Of a stretch of 64,000 nucleotides of DNA, positions 31,971-45,094 are shown piece after piece. How positions within the stretch are numbered: the first letter of the stretch is position 1; every line of letters starts with the position of its first letter. Under the pieces are notes generated by a model. The model was given only the letters and a program-made list of their open reading frames with translations, did no database searches and had not been told where the DNA came from. A program made the position numbers and the translations under genes. The stretch is from Adiantum capillus-veneris. Its lineage: Eukaryota; Streptophyta; Polypodiopsida; Polypodiales; Pteridaceae. The stretch lies in assembly GCA_014529385.2 (NCBI GenBank), contig CM043942.1, positions 59,132,184 through 59,196,183 of the forward strand, in the 5' to 3' direction.

Positions 31971-34900
31971 TTATAAATCATCTTCCAAAAGATCTTTACA
32001 TGAGGCATCATCCAATTCTAAGCCCATGGCTCCTAAATCAATAAAGAAAGAATCGGAATTGTCGTTTGTCGATGCATTGCCTTCATCATCTTCGAGCTCG
32101 TCATTCTCCATCTCATCATCTTCATCATCATGCCAATCATCCTCGCTAAGACTTACTGCCGCCGGACTCGATTCATCGACCTCCCTCTCCTCTGTTTCCA
32201 CCTCATCCAAAGTCAGAGGTGGAAGAGGGTCGAAGATAGTCTCCACTTCATTAGTAGAAAAAATGGTTCTCCCCTGAGGTGTTTTGGGAATTACAAACCA
32301 AAGTTTTGGTTGGTGGATTGCTGAGATATAGATGACCTATAAAATAGAAGCTCAAAGTTAGTAACGTTGGTATAACTAACGCTACAAGCAAATAAGAATA
32401 AAAAAGGTACATGTCACTCACCTGCTCACAATTGCACGGTAAAACTAAATTGTCATACCTCCCTGTGTGATGAACACTAGAGACCACCATGTAGAGACCA
32501 TTCTCATGTCGTCTAGACACATTTGCAAACCACTTGCACTTGAAGATGAAGGTATGAAAGCTTCTAAAATTAACCTTTAGTATCCTTTCAATAGTTTCAC
32601 AGTACCTAGCTTCGTCACTGTCTGTGTCAAAGTTTCCTATGATGGCACAATCCATGGTGGTCCTAGCTCGTCAATGTGGCGCGTACGAAAGTGACAACCC
32701 TTTGACCACAGAGAGTTAAAGGAAAGACACTAAAAAATAGAAAAATATATTAATTTATCAAATTATACATATTAAAGATAATTTCAAGAAATAGCATCAC
32801 AATATGGTTTAGGTATATGAGTACGCTACTTTTGATATGCAGCCTCGTGCATACTCCCATTCTTTGCTGGTGATGTCTTCTCCGTGCGCTTTTGCCTCGG
32901 TCATTCTCTCAGCACTAATGAGATTTGGGAAACATGCAAGGTGTCTAGGCACTGGGGGTGCCCTCCTTCCTCCATGTGCTTGTTTCCATGCTTCCTTCTC
33001 TTGCAAATGCCTTGCGTTTTCCACTATCCATAAGTCCACCCACTTGGTCATAATCTTTCAATTGAGAAGACAAAAGTTATTGACCACTCGGGATAGATTC
33101 ATATCCATGTAAGTAGTTTCCCCTTTCCACTTGGCAAGTGTGAAGTCATCCTTACATCTTCCTCGTCTGACCACATGTAAGGCATTGAAGGATCCACTTG
33201 TGCCAAATACTCTGATATGTAAACAAATGCCTCTTGAACGATGCACCCTTCAGCCATACATGCCTCTGGTTGTCACCGTAGCCGCACAAAATCTTTGAGA
33301 GTCTTTAAAAACCTCTCTAAGAAGAACATCCATTGTGCGTGCACTACTCCACATATAGCGATCTCCTCCACCACGTGAACCAAGAGGTGAATTTGACTAA
33401 GAAGGACCGATCAAGAAAATGCATCTTCAATGGCACACACAGTTTTAGTTGCAAGTGTTTGAGCAGTAGGGATAGCATCTATTTCGATTTCCTTGGAGCT
33501 CACAAATTTGCAAGAAAACACACAAGGATACACTAAGTGCTAGTTGAAATTATTGTGTACAAAAAAAATGTGTAGTTGAGTGGAGTCTTGTGGTGTACCT
33601 TACTAGCTCTCCTAGTTTGAAAATAGCGTCCCTCACTTTCTTGTCCCGACATATACACATACTCAACGACAGAATGAACTACAATGTAAATCAGGGAAAG
33701 GGGAAGTGAGTGATAGTCATATACCCAAACTATAGATAGAATAGGGAGTATGAATATTACCTGAAGCATCTTGTGCCAATCATGGGACTTCAACCTATAC
33801 AATTAAACGCTTCCACCCTTCTTCGCTTTGGTGAAAGCTCCCTTTAGCGACCTCATGTATCCTGTTGGTGTGCTAATAGAGGCAATGGTACCCTTTACCT
33901 TGTCTAATCCTTCTTTGGCTAGTATCCATGGTGCTATAGGAAGCAAAATCTCTCCATTTGGGGCACGACGTAGAGTAGCAGAGGCGGGGAGACGTTCTAA
34001 AAGCCTCAAATCCTCCCTCGCACCCGAAGAGTCCTTCTTGCCAATAATGTGGTCCCATAGTGTTTGGGCTACATTCTTGAATATGTGCATGGGATGCAAG
34101 AGGTGTTGTATTTTTAAGTCCTTTCAATATGGAAGCCTTAAAAATATGCAGTACCTTGACATACCTTTTGGTGGAGTACACGGAGCCGGATTGTTGTTGT
34201 GGTGTTCTTCCCAAATGGTTGCCCAATCTGTCATCGTGAGCTTTAGAGGAGTCTTCCTATTTGTCGGAGCCTTGTGCTTGTTATGCCCGTGGGATAAGTA
34301 AATATGGTTGTTTGGATAGATTACCTTGCACAAGGAATCGGGCCTCTCCATCACCAACGATGGCCCACAAGTAGGACATGCATTGTGCCTGGATGTGGAA
34401 AACCGTGCATACATATCATATGGTTAGAGAGATGAGTGAACTAAAGGGAGAGAGGGAAAGAGGGCGAGGAGATAGAGAAAAGGGGGTTATTAGAAATCTC
34501 TCCAAGCCTAGGATAGTCGTTCATGGTCCACATAAGGATTCCCCTCACAATGGCCTCTCTCCCCCCCTTTGCAAGTGAGACATCGACAACAAGAATGCCT
34601 CTCCATAACTCCTCCAACTCCTCAATGAGGGGCTCGAGGTAAATGTCAATATGTGACACATTGTACTTCCCTGGCACAAGAAAGGAAAGAAATATATTGC
34701 CCTTCTTGGATGTCTCCCATGGTGGAATATTGTAGTTGACGATCACCACACGTCAAGTGCTCCATGAAGTAGACTTAGTGCCGAAGGGGTTGACACATCA
34801 CTTGCTAACCCAAGCCTCAACTGTCGAAGCTCCAACCCAAACTTTGGCCATTGAGTTTCGATGTGCCTCCATGCAGGTGAATCGGCAGGGACATGCATCA

Positions 34901-35919
34901 TTCCATCATTTGAGTGATGGTTTGCGTGCCACGTGAGAATCTCCACGATAGACCTGCTTTTAAACATGTGTTGAATGCAAGAAATGAATGGAAAATGTCT
35001 CAATACCTTGCGGGATAGGTGCACCCCGCTCACTCCTGTCTTGTATCGTGCCTCCCCACACACAGGACATGAGGTAGCATGTGCATGCTCATTGTGGTAG
35101 ATCATGCAATCATTGACGCACACGTGATCCGCTTATACTCCATTCCAAGTGCAGTGACATACAATCTAGCTCCTCGACGATCTGGAGGCATGTGGTGATC
35201 TTCTGGCAATATTTTGCCCATCAAACTACAACAAACATAGTATAATTCCTAGAAGACTGCACCATAAAGCGAGTGGAGAGTATATAAAATCCACATTCCA
35301 TACTTACAGAAGTAGTGCATCGACATTTGCATAACTCCAACAGAATTTTGCTTGCAAGTTGAGGACTTCCAACAATGCTCGGAGCGGTGAGTACCATGCA
35401 CCTTCATAAAGAGGTGTTCGGGCAGCCGTCATCAATCTATCCTCTGTTTCGGCAGCCCGTTTAGTCCAGGGCTGACAATCCTCGTCGCACACATCGCGCT
35501 CATGAGCTAGTAACTCATCATACATGTCAAACATGTTCTCATCCTCTGCTTCAAAGTACGACTGAGACGCCATAGGAGTTGCCGAAGTAGAGCCAACGGG
35601 AGGATCATCATGCAGTGCACCCAAATCGCCCAGTTTCTCTTGCCTCTGCCATTCAACCTTGCACGTCGGTGCACCCACCATCAAACACAAACCAATGGGG
35701 CACCTCCTCAAGCGAAGGGTGAGTCGTGCTATCATATCTCCGAGCATTTTTTGGAGGATGCCAAAGCCCTTCGTTCTCCATGTGCTTCAAAGCAATGCGT
35801 CTCACGAGAGGGATTGCCCTTTTGCACTTGATGCAAGGACAAAGGAGTTTTTCCTTGAGGCAACGATCGCGCTCAAGGCCTCCAGGGGGACCACGATCAT
35901 CCCAATCGATGTTCTGCAC
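31971..35919 (-). CDS. CACTA (En/Spm) TNP2-like transposase gene
   Basis: Domains in order on the minus strand. Transposase-associated domain at 35919-35653 (LLCPCIKCKRAIPLV, HMENEGLWHPP). TNP2/Transposase_21 core: RTPLYEGAWYSPLRALLEV (near 35390), CPVCGEARYKTGV (35060), KVLRHFPFI, WHANHHSNDGMMHVPADSP (34920), RLGLASDVSTPS, YLEPLIEELEELW (34640), MHPMHIFKNVAQTLWDHI (34090), KSHDWHKMLQ (33790). DUF4218-like MAEGCIVQEAFVYISEYLA (33250). DUF4216-like VNFRSFHTFIFKCKWF (32560) and KLWFVIPKTPQG (32300). Acidic C-terminus ending at 31971. GT-AG introns fit near 33740-33550 and 32421-32337. Some frame changes may be further introns or mutations; integrity is unknown. Function: cut-and-paste transposition of CACTA elements. 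Confidence 0.8.
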
Positions 35920-36201
35920 ATGCCAAATGGTGTTTATTTAGTCATGTGTTCTAAAAAATAAATAATTAGAAAAGTCCTTAATACCATTAAAAAAATTACA
36001 TAAAGTTAAGGTAAAAGGGAATAAATGACAATGAGTGCTAAAATTATTTTTAACTAAAAAAGAACTTTCAAAATACAATTAATAAACATTTAAAAGTACT
36101 ATAAAATAAAGTATCCATAAAAAATTAAAAATATTCATAAAAAAACTCAAAAGGCTAAAAAATGAAATAATGTATAGGTAAGGGTAGAGGGGGTGGTTTG
36201 T

Positions 36202-36235
<34 letters not shown>

Positions 36236-36920
36236 AGCCCACAACCTTGGATTCACATGTATCCATTTGAAATGACCGGCCGCCGTAATGGACACGGTAA
36301 TGGATGCGGTAATATGAGCGATTATACCCGCGGTAATGCCTGGCGCCTAAAATAGGCAAGAAGGCAGAGTATGCCGCGTTTTTACTGCATACTCTGCGTT
36401 ATTGCTCTCCGCCATCGCTCCCAAGCTTCCTCCCCCCCCCCTCCCCTCTCCCACCCACCCTCTCCCTTCCCTCTCTCTCCTTCTCCAAGCCCCCCCCCCC
36501 CCCCCCCCACCCCCCTTTCCCCCTCCCCCTTTCCCTCTCTCTCCTTCTGCAAGCTTCCCAAGTTTCATCGAAGGGGGTTTCGTCCAATTTTCTTCCATCA
36601 TCTTTGGAAGCAGAACATCAAAGGGGGTTTCGTCAAAGGGGGTTTTCTGCCATCGTCTTTGGAAGCTCAACCTAGCCAAAGATCAGCCACGCTACAAACA
36701 AAGAGGTAAAGACAAACCAAAGCACCTCACCCCTCTTTCCCTTTTGTTTTCTACCACACACACACAAACACATAAATAAAAAAAGTAACAAAAATAGAGA
36801 ATCCATAACATACCTCGTTCTTTGGAAATGGTTGCTTTGCTCGGGTTATTTGGAAATGGTTGCTTTGCTAAGCTTATTTGAAAATGATTGCTTTGCTCGG
36901 CATGTTTGGATAGAATGTTA
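35920..36920. other. Upstream region of the CACTA gene: AT-rich DNA, poly-C, palindrome
   Basis: Holds an AT-rich stretch (35940-36180), a poly-C run at about 36204-36235, several CGGTAAT motifs at 36290-36345, a palindrome at 36362-36403, C-rich tracts (36430-36530) and a triplicated GGTTGCTTTGCT unit (36826-36900). No gene. The CGGTAAT cluster may be a CACTA subterminal repeat. Confidence 0.5.
36362..36403. repeat. Palindrome GGCAGAGTATGC / GCATACTCTGC
   Basis: Inverted repeat with arms GCAGAGTATGC and GCATACTCTGC around a loop containing CGCGTTTTTACT. A similar context (CGGTAAT motifs plus a palindrome) occurs near 40562-40750. Confidence 0.7.
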
Positions 36921-36939
36921 GATAGCAATGTTAAGTTTG

Positions 36940-37330
36940 TTAGATAGAAATAGAGAGAGATATATAAATGAAGAAAGAGAGAGAGAACTAGATGAAGAGA
37001 GATAGAGAAAGAGAGCGAAATTTAAAGAGAGGGAGATAAATGGAGAGAGAGGAGAAGGGAAATAGATAGAGAGGGAGAGAAAGAGAAAGAGAGAGAGATA
37101 GATAAAGACAGTGAGATAGGGAAAGAGGGAAAGTGGGAGATAAAGAGAGAGATAATTAATGAGAGTGAGATAAATGGAGAGAGAGAGAGATAAAGAGAGA
37201 AAGAGGGAGAGAATTAATGAGAGAGAGATAGAGAAAGAGGGAAAGAGGGAAAGAGAGGGATAGTGATAGAAACAGAGAGAATAAGGGATAGATAGAGAGA
37301 GAGAAAGAGAAAAAGAAAGAGAGAATGAGG

Positions 37331-37365
<35 letters not shown>

Positions 37366-37371
37366 GGAAAG

Positions 37372-37420
<49 letters not shown>

Positions 37421-37541
37421 TAGATAAAGAGAGAACGAGAGAAAGAGGGAGAGAGATAGAAAGAGGGACAGGGATAGAGATAGGGAGAATGAGATAAAAA
37501 GGGAGAGATAGAGATAGGGATAGAGGGAATGAGAGAGAGAG

Positions 37542-37597
<56 letters not shown>

Positions 37598-37688
37598 AAT
37601 AGAGGGAAAGAGAGAGAGTAGATAGGAAGGGAGAGAAATAGAGAAAGAGAGAGAGATAGATAGAGAGGAATAGAGAGAGAGGGGGGGG

Positions 37689-37720
<32 letters not shown>

Positions 37721-37879
37721 AGAAGAAGAAGAAGAAGAAGAAGAAGAAGAAGAAGAAGAGAATTTTAACGTCGTAGAAAACTATCCCAAGAGACCTTAGA
37801 GATCTAGCCGACGAGGAGAGTTGAACTCAAGACCTGTTATTCAAGAGGAAAATGGCATAACCAATCTATCACACTCGGG

Positions 37880-37944
<65 letters not shown>

Positions 37945-38250
37945 TAAATAGAGAGAGGGAAAGAGGAATAGAGAGAGATAGGGAAAGAGGGAAAGAGATA
38001 GAGATATAGAGAGTAAATAGAGAGAGGGAAAGAGGAATAGAGAGAGATAGGGGTAGAAAGAAAGAGGGGAAAGAGGGAAGGAGAGAGAAAGAGGGAGAGG
38101 GGGAGAGAGATAGAGAGAGAGGAATAGAGAGAGATAGGGAAAGGGGGAAAGAGAGAGAGTAGATAGAGAGGGAGAGAAATAGGGAAAGAGAGAGAATAGA
38201 GATAGAGAGGGAGAGAGATAAATAGGGGAAAGAGGGAAAGAGCGCCCAAG
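36940..38250. repeat. 1.3-kb GA-rich low-complexity block
   Basis: Continuous purine-rich DNA made of GAGA, GATA and GGGA units, with a (GAA)n run at about 37723-37759 and a pure (GA)n array at 37884-37941. It is interrupted only by a tRNA-like remnant near 37780-37880. Open frames here are artefacts. Confidence 0.9.
37788..37880 (-). repeat. tRNA-like (SINE head?) remnant
   Basis: On the minus strand the sequence holds a box-A-like TAGATTGGTTATGCC and a box-B-like GAGTTCAACTC with tRNA-like spacing. No intact cloverleaf can be drawn, so it is not a tRNA gene. It may be a SINE head or tRNA pseudogene. Confidence 0.4.
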
Positions 38251-38958
38251 TCCAAAACCACCATGACCTTAGCCGGGACCTCCATGCCTCGGCAGAAGAT
38301 TTCTTCCATGTTTCGCTTCTCATCTCTAAGAGTGCTTGCTTTACATGGAGGCGCATGCATGACTTTGGGATGGAGCTTCCGCTTCGTAGTTCAACTGCAC
38401 GACCGAGGCCAACATTACGTATATATATATATATTTGTGTGTACATATATATTTGTTTATGCATGCATGTAGGCACTAAGTACGGGAGCATAACACCCGA
38501 AGGTTAGACGCTTCCTCTTTCATATAGTTCTTTTTTAATCGTGGCATTGTTGTCATTGATCCACTCATGCATGGATTACCACAATGTACCTTTGGTTTTA
38601 CCACGGTTGAGACTAAGATGATATCTAAAGAGGTGCACTTGACCTTGGGCACTACTAGCCCCTACTTAGGTCTACTAGTATGTATATGTATCTACGTGCT
38701 TGTGCACATATATACTTGTGTGCGTATGTATAGATGAGTGAGTATGGGACAAAAGATAAATCTCATATTGCTCTTTGTAATGTAGATGTCAGACGAGAGA
38801 ACAACTCGTGGGGAGCAGTCAGTTGGCTCTTCTTTTGGTTGGTTCACATCCAGGTGGGCTCCCACCCGGGGTGGACATCGCCTCTAGTGGACCCGAGTTT
38901 TGAGTCGGTGCGAATAAGAAAATAAATAAAGAATATTTTTGCATAGTTAACCATAAAC
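38251..38958. other. No gene recognised
   Basis: Mixed sequence with short TA repeats (38420-38465) and a GTGGGCTCCCACCC inverted repeat. Nothing else supported. Confidence 0.5.
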
Positions 38959-40016
38959 CATGAGTGTCATAGGTTTATTTTTGTTATTTGTAGACATGGC
39001 CATCCTACACCTACTCTTCTCAGATTCCTCCACTGGTTGTAGATCTAGACCTACAGCGGGCTATCACTTTGCGAGAGCAGTACCTCCGTTCGACGGAGGA
39101 TTTGTTTGGCCGCTACACTCCGCAACAGCTTGTGACCTACGGCCTTTCTCCGCAGACTATACAATGGGGGAGTTAGGGAGGGAATCCTTACTACAGAGCC
39201 TCGCACCGACGACACCTCACTCTATAGTCCCTTCCTATCGTCCTACTCCCATTCCATCGCAGGGTCCTACTCCCCTTGCATCGCAGGGTCCCACTCCCAT
39301 GACATCACAGGGTCCTACGCCACTCCAATCCACTTCTGCTTCGCCAGAACATCGTCAACGGACTTCCTCTGGCAACGCATGTCGACGCTCGTCTCAGGGC
39401 AGCGAGCGCCGACAGAGACGAAGCGACGATGGATCTTGTGGTTTCGCATGTTTTTGGTAGTGGCGGGGGAACGGAGTTCCCACATTTAGAGCGTGCCGTC
39501 CCTGACGCAAAGGACGAGGATACTAAGGCACCCATGCCACACACGCGTGGGTGCTACTACAGGGTTAAATATGGCAGGGAGATGGACTTCGGCACAGCAC
39601 ACGGCAGGGCATTTGGATGCCATCTACAAATTCCTATACATTCAACGTATAAGAACTGTTTTATAAAGCTTAGAGACCAACTGTCCGATCATGCACAAGA
39701 ACATTGAGGACACTCTAATAGCTAGATTTTCAAACTCCTCTTCAAACGCTAGGTTGGAGGGCTACGTTAAACAAGCAGTCCAGTGTGCAGCGCACAACAC
39801 CCAACCAGGTCAGAGATCCAGACAGGAGTTACTGTGGTGGAAACATGGCAGACGTGGAGTCAGAGTGGACAATTCAAGAAAAGAGCGATCAAGCTGCGAT
39901 GAGCTCATCATACAAACAACAACACGAGGCTCGCGCAAGACAAACTCCCATGCACTATGGCTCAGGAGGCAAGGAAGCTTGGAAGGATAAATATGTTAGA
40001 TTAATTGAATTATAAC
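38959..40016 (+). other. Unidentified coding remnant
   Basis: Overlapping open blocks (38960-39460, 39429-39707, 39785-40015) show compositional signs of coding. PSQGPTPLASQGPTPM is a Pro/Gln/Thr repeat near 39270, and FGRYTPQQLVTYGL can be read near 39100. The C-terminal piece (QTPMHYGSGGKEAWKDKY) vaguely recalls the GSKSF region of En/Spm second-ORF (Ptta) proteins. That is a weak resemblance; treat as unknown. Confidence 0.35.
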
Positions 40017-41379
40017 GTCGATCGGTGATTATAAAGCTTGTACTTGATGATTTTGATTGCTAACTTAGGAAAATATCACTCTCTTTCGATCAACTAGAGA
40101 GATGATCAAGTATCAAGAGCGACATACAGAATTTGATAGTTGGCGATGGTTGTTCGAAAACAACCACATCTTTCGCCAGTAATTCGACGCGGCGGTTGGA
40201 TCACTACAAGTGGTAAGTTTAAACAAGTAATTTTGTATCAATTGTTTTGAGTTGTTGACAATTGTTTAATTTGGTTTGGGTATCTGTAGAGTAAAAGTAA
40301 TCAAACATACGTGCCTCTCGACGATGACACGATAGAGGAGGATTAGATAGAAAAATATTTTGTCCAAACTTTCGTAAAGTCACAATGTGGCACAATGTAT
40401 ATACAACTATTTACTTTGTATTGTAACTTTTTTAAATAGTTGACCTTCTGCAAACTGTCAAGGTAAAGTAAATTCAATTTCAATTCTTTGGTATTTTCTA
40501 TACTCTTCCCAAAAACAATTGATGGTTCATTCTTTTATGCAGGTAAAAAATAAAGCTGCTCATTTGGGCCACCCAAAATTGGGTGGCCCAAATAAGCACC
40601 TCTATTTTTTAATTGGCGCGTAGCGGCAATAAGCGCGGTAATAGATGCGGCAACTAGCCCGGTAATAGCAGCGAGTATATTGCCGCGACTATTATCATAC
40701 TGAGAAACCACTACCGCGTCCATAGCCGTGGTTATTGCTGCCCCCGTAATTTTTCTCTCTCCTTTTTTCTCTGTTTTTTTGCGGCAATGCTAGCGGGAGC
40801 TTGCCGTCATCGGCGCACCGGCCCCAGACACAGTCCACCATCACTAATCGCCTATAGAGCCCGTGAGCTGCCCCGAGCACACCGAGTCTCGCAAGACTCG
40901 AAAACGGCCTGAAAGAAGACAAGCCCATCGGCGAAGGGTAGCCTCTGTACTCCGTCGAGGGGGATGGCATCACGATGCCACGAGGGCTGCGGGGAACTCG
41001 TTACCTCATCTCACCCATCCCATGCTCCGCGATCGGCCCCCGTTTTCGTCTCAAGTGAGCACCACTACCCTTATAGTTGCACACAATTCGGCGTGGGCCG
41101 GCGAAACCCCCAAGCACCCGGGCAACCTAAACAGAAATCCCAAGTGGGGAGGCACCCCCGACAGCAGGGAGGGAGAGAGACTGCCGTGAACCCTACAATG
41201 CTAGAAAAAACCCCATGATGCTGGTAAAAACCCCACGATTTCAGATCGTGGGGTTCACAAACAAGTTGGGGCGACGATCGAGGGGCTGAGAGTGCATGCG
41301 TCAACCCGGGGGGGAACACCAGGGACCTTTGTGGCATCAAACCACAAAGCAAAGCGGGAAGCGCCGACGTGGACATCAT
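40017..41379. other. Non-coding stretch with palindrome and CGGTAAT motifs
   Basis: Contains a perfect-arm palindrome (40562-40593), a cluster of CGGTAAT/CGGCAAT motifs (40620-40740) and GC-rich unique-looking sequence (40790-41280) with no recognised gene. Confidence 0.5.
40562..40593. repeat. 32-bp palindrome with perfect 15-bp arms
   Basis: ATTTGGGCCACCCAA, then AA, then TTGGGTGGCCCAAAT. Could extrude a cruciform or mark a transposon end. Confidence 0.85.
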
Positions 41380-41857
41380 TTGCCCTCGTGGGGGTACGGG
41401 CCCTCGTCGACCAACAGAGCGATGGCGTGCATCGATCGAGGGCGACCCCAGGGACGTCTACATCGACGCCCTCGCCTCGCGGGGGTGCACCGGCCGCTGT
41501 CAGCGGGCCGATCGACATCGTGCACCGAGGGGGCCAACCTTGGGGCATCGACATTCCTCGCCTCGCGGGGATTGACGACGCACTCTGAGGGGGGGGAACC
41601 ATGGGACATTGACGTCCCTCGCCTTGAAGGCGTACACAGGCGTCGTTCGTGGGCCGATCAACGGTGCGCACCGAGGGGGCAACCATGGGGCGTCAACATC
41701 CCTCGCCTCACGGGGGCCACACGGGCCGCCGTCGACGGGTCGATCGACCACGCACCCCGAGTGGGGGCAACCGCGGGGCGTCGACGTCCTTCGCCTCGCG
41801 GGGGTACAAGGGCCGCCGTCGACGAGCGGATCGATGACGCGCACCAAGGGGGGGCAA
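41380..41857 (+). repeat. GC-rich minisatellite, left part (period about 84 bp)
   Basis: Degenerate tandem units with the landmarks CCCTCGCCTCGCGGGGG, GGGCCGATCGACGAC, GCGCACCGAGGGGG and CAACCGTGGGGCGTCGAC, repeating about every 80-90 bp. Broken by the gypsy element at 41858; the array resumes at 58100. Long open frames exist in several registers on both strands because of high GC; I do not call a gene. Confidence 0.85.
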
Positions 41858-43193
41858 TGTCATAAAATCTAATATCTAATATCTAGTATCTAACCAACCC
41901 AAATGATTTTCTCATATTAAATTAATCACTTAATGTGGGAGAATAAACGGGAACAAGTATTAAGATATAGACATGTGCTTATAGATCTATCTCAACACGG
42001 GGCCAATGGTAAAGGGGCCCAAATGAGAGATGGTCTATCAAAGAGCAAGGCTAACTAATGGAGCATAAGATATTAGGGTTAGCTTCATTGAAGACCTCCA
42101 ATAATGTGTGTAAAAGGCCTTTGACCTTAGGTAAGCTAGGGTTCAGCTTGAGGCGCGGGAACCCAACCTAGCTCGAGCTGCTTATCATGCTTGATGACTA
42201 AGGTGCTTGAGGTGCTTGAGATGCTTGAGGTGCTTAATTATTGAGCTGCTTCAGGTGCTTGACATGCTTGAGATGCTAGGGTTTCACTTAAGGTGAGAAC
42301 CTAGCCCAAGCTTAAAGTGCTTAACGGCCAAGCTTGTGGTGGGAACTGGGACCTATTTATGAGGGGCTTGAGGTGTCAAAAATTAAAATATTTAATCCCT
42401 ACAAGGAGGGGGAGAGCCCTACATGAGGAGGGATGAGAGAGAACACCCACACACTCACACAAGGCATGCATGGTACAAAGAAAGCAAAAGGGACACTTGT
42501 GAAGTTCTTCCTCATGTTGCCCTCATGGTGTGCCTGAAGCCTGTTGGTTGGCCACCCAAGGGGTCCAATAATAATTTAGGAGATTTAATTAAATGGTTTA
42601 GCATTTATCTAGCCCTCTCTCTCAAAGGGGAAAAGGGGGCACTTGTCTCAAGGCTACCCTTGCTACTTGTAATGCCTCCTGCTTGTGATTGGCTAGGCCT
42701 GGAGGGGTCCAATGAGCTTCAAGCATGAGCTACAAGGGGGGGTCGACCCAAGCAAGCTAGGGGGTTGCTTAGGGGGTATACTCACCCACACAAACTCACA
42801 AACCCTCTCATTGTGTGCTATGCAAAGTGCAAGAGCTCCCTCTCCTTCTCCAAGAAAGTAGAGGTTGAGAGCCTACACCAACACTCTTGGATATGGAGTG
42901 CAAATCCAACCAAGAGCCATGCTTCAACGCTTAAGCTTTCCATCTCCTTCTTCTTTATTACTATGCTATTATGTATGCTAGCAACAAGAGTTATGATTAT
43001 CCGGTCCTCAACTGTTGTCATGTTCTCTAAATTCTCTCTCTTGCAAAATTATTGTTCATGCCAAGTTAACTAACTGCTATGATTATGTGGCTATCTTCAA
43101 TTATGTTCACCTGCTATGCTCACAAAGTCATTTCTCAAAAGTACTCTCATTAATTTCCGCTACTCTCAAATTAAATAGGCCAATTCCATTACA
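41858..43193 (+). repeat. 5' LTR of the gypsy element
   Basis: 1336 bp, starts TGTCATAAAATC and ends CCATTACA. Includes a short minisatellite of GGTGCTTGA units (about 42195-42290). Closely similar to the 3' LTR apart from two insertions there. Confidence 0.92.
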
Positions 43194-43194
43194 T

Positions 43195-43206
43195 TAGTAT
43201 CAGAGC
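43195..43206 (+). promoter_or_regulatory. Primer binding site, initiator Met tRNA type
   Basis: TAGTATCAGAGC, one mismatch from TGGTATCAGAGC, one base after the 5' LTR end. Confidence 0.75.
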
Positions 43207-43606
43207 ATTCGGTTTCTCTTTTCTTGCTTAAGAAGACAGGTCCTTAAGTAGCGTATAAATAGTTGATGTTGTTAATTATATTAGGGTAAGTGGAACATGG
43301 ATCTATTATCGGTTTTATTGAGCCCACTATGTGGGGGATGGTGCACACCTTGGGAGCTTTGGACTTAATAATGGAGTCTTTTTAGACTTGCCTATGGCCT
43401 TACCATTATTGAGCCATAAGAATTCTGAAAGGAGCTAGCCCTCGCCAACTCTGCTATGTTAGACCTACTCCTCTACTCTCTATATTAACCACTTTGTGCC
43501 GTGGGTGTAGATACTTAAGAGCCGATTTTCAAAGGCTAAGAGGAGTGGAAACTAAGGTTTTGAATTGCCAAATCATACACTAAGTACATACATAAATTTT
43601 GTTAAC

Positions 43607-45030
43607 ATGGCTGACAATAATCAAGAGAGTAGAATGAACATTGATAGCTTTGATTTTGCACATGAAGGTGCTAATGATGATGCTCCCATGTTTGTGAATT
43701 ATCTCGTCACTAGGTTGGAGCAAGCTATGGGAAACCCTTATTTGCAAGCCGAAGTTACTCAACAACTTTGTGCTTATGGAATTTCCCTTCCTCTCCAAGA
43801 GGAGAGAGAGGTTAGGAGGCCTCTTGAAGAGACCCCCAAAAGAAGACTCTCTCCCATTCGAGAGGAGGAATTCAAAGACCAAGAAAGCAATGAAAGTTTA
43901 AGTTCCTCTGAAGATGTGGCTCCACGAAGACAGCGGTCTAGACAATCGCCCACTCCTCCCAAGAGGAAAAGACCAACACATAGTCCTTCTCCTCATCACT
44001 CTGAAATGCAAGAGAGGAAACAAGGAAGAAAAGGGCTCGGAAGAGGTCACCCTCTTCTCCTTCTTCTTCACCTTCCTCCTCTTCCAATGAAAGTTATGGC
44101 TATTCTCCTAGAGAATACAAGAGGGGAGGACATCGTAAATCATTTCCTGCATGGCGAAGGTCACAAAAGCTAAAGAAGTTCAAGGAGGGAGCAAAGAGTA
44201 TCTCTTTTCTCACCTATGATGGCACCTTCGGTGCTACTGACAAAGTGTTGGCCTTCATCCAACAATTTGATGCATCCTTTGGAGATGAGGGCTTCACAAA
44301 GTCCTCCAAGCTACGCCATGTAGCTATGCACTTCCAAAAATCAGCTCGTCAATGGTGGGCTAGCCTTCGTGGCAATGGTAAAGCCCCAAATACATGGAAA
44401 ACTCTAGGAGTTTCCATCATGAAGCAATTCCTTGCAAGCGATGCAAAGGACAAAGTGCTTACCGAATGGCGCAGCTTGAAGCTCCTCTTCCATGAGTCTA
44501 TCCACAAATATGTACACAAGTTTTAGGATTTACATATCAAGGCAGCAATTCTGTGCGGGATTACCTGAAGAGATGGTTGAATACATCAACTCTCAACTGC
44601 CTGGTACTATTAGCGAAGTAATCCATCACACCATGGTTGCTTCACGCATCAATTTCCATCAAGGGGCTAGACGTAATGTCAAGCCCATGGAAAACAAAGA
44701 CAAAAATGATGCAAAGGGGAAAACCAATGTTCAAAATACTTCCCAAGTCAATTCCAACAACAACAACAATCGGACCAAGGAGAAGGGAGTTTACAAAGGT
44801 AAAAACAAACTCTCCCCTGAAGAGCTTGAGGATTTTCGCAAGTGTTGGGTTCAAGCCCATGTTTGTTAGCCCATGAGAACATGGCTCAAAGCATACAGCT
44901 ATAGGCCATCAAATAAGTTCAGTTTGCATGAAGAGAAAGGAGTGGTTGCTATCATCTTTCAAAAGCTATGTAAAGACCCTTTCATTAAAAGAAAAGAGAG
45001 TAGCGTGTTTTTCCTTCTTCAAGCTGTGTC

Positions 45031-45094
<64 letters not shown>

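Noticed and set aside
41296-41865. Long open frames in the GC-rich minisatellite (also 58.1-59.0 kb)
   Set aside because: Open frames exist in several registers on both strands simultaneously, repeat with the tandem unit, and match no family.
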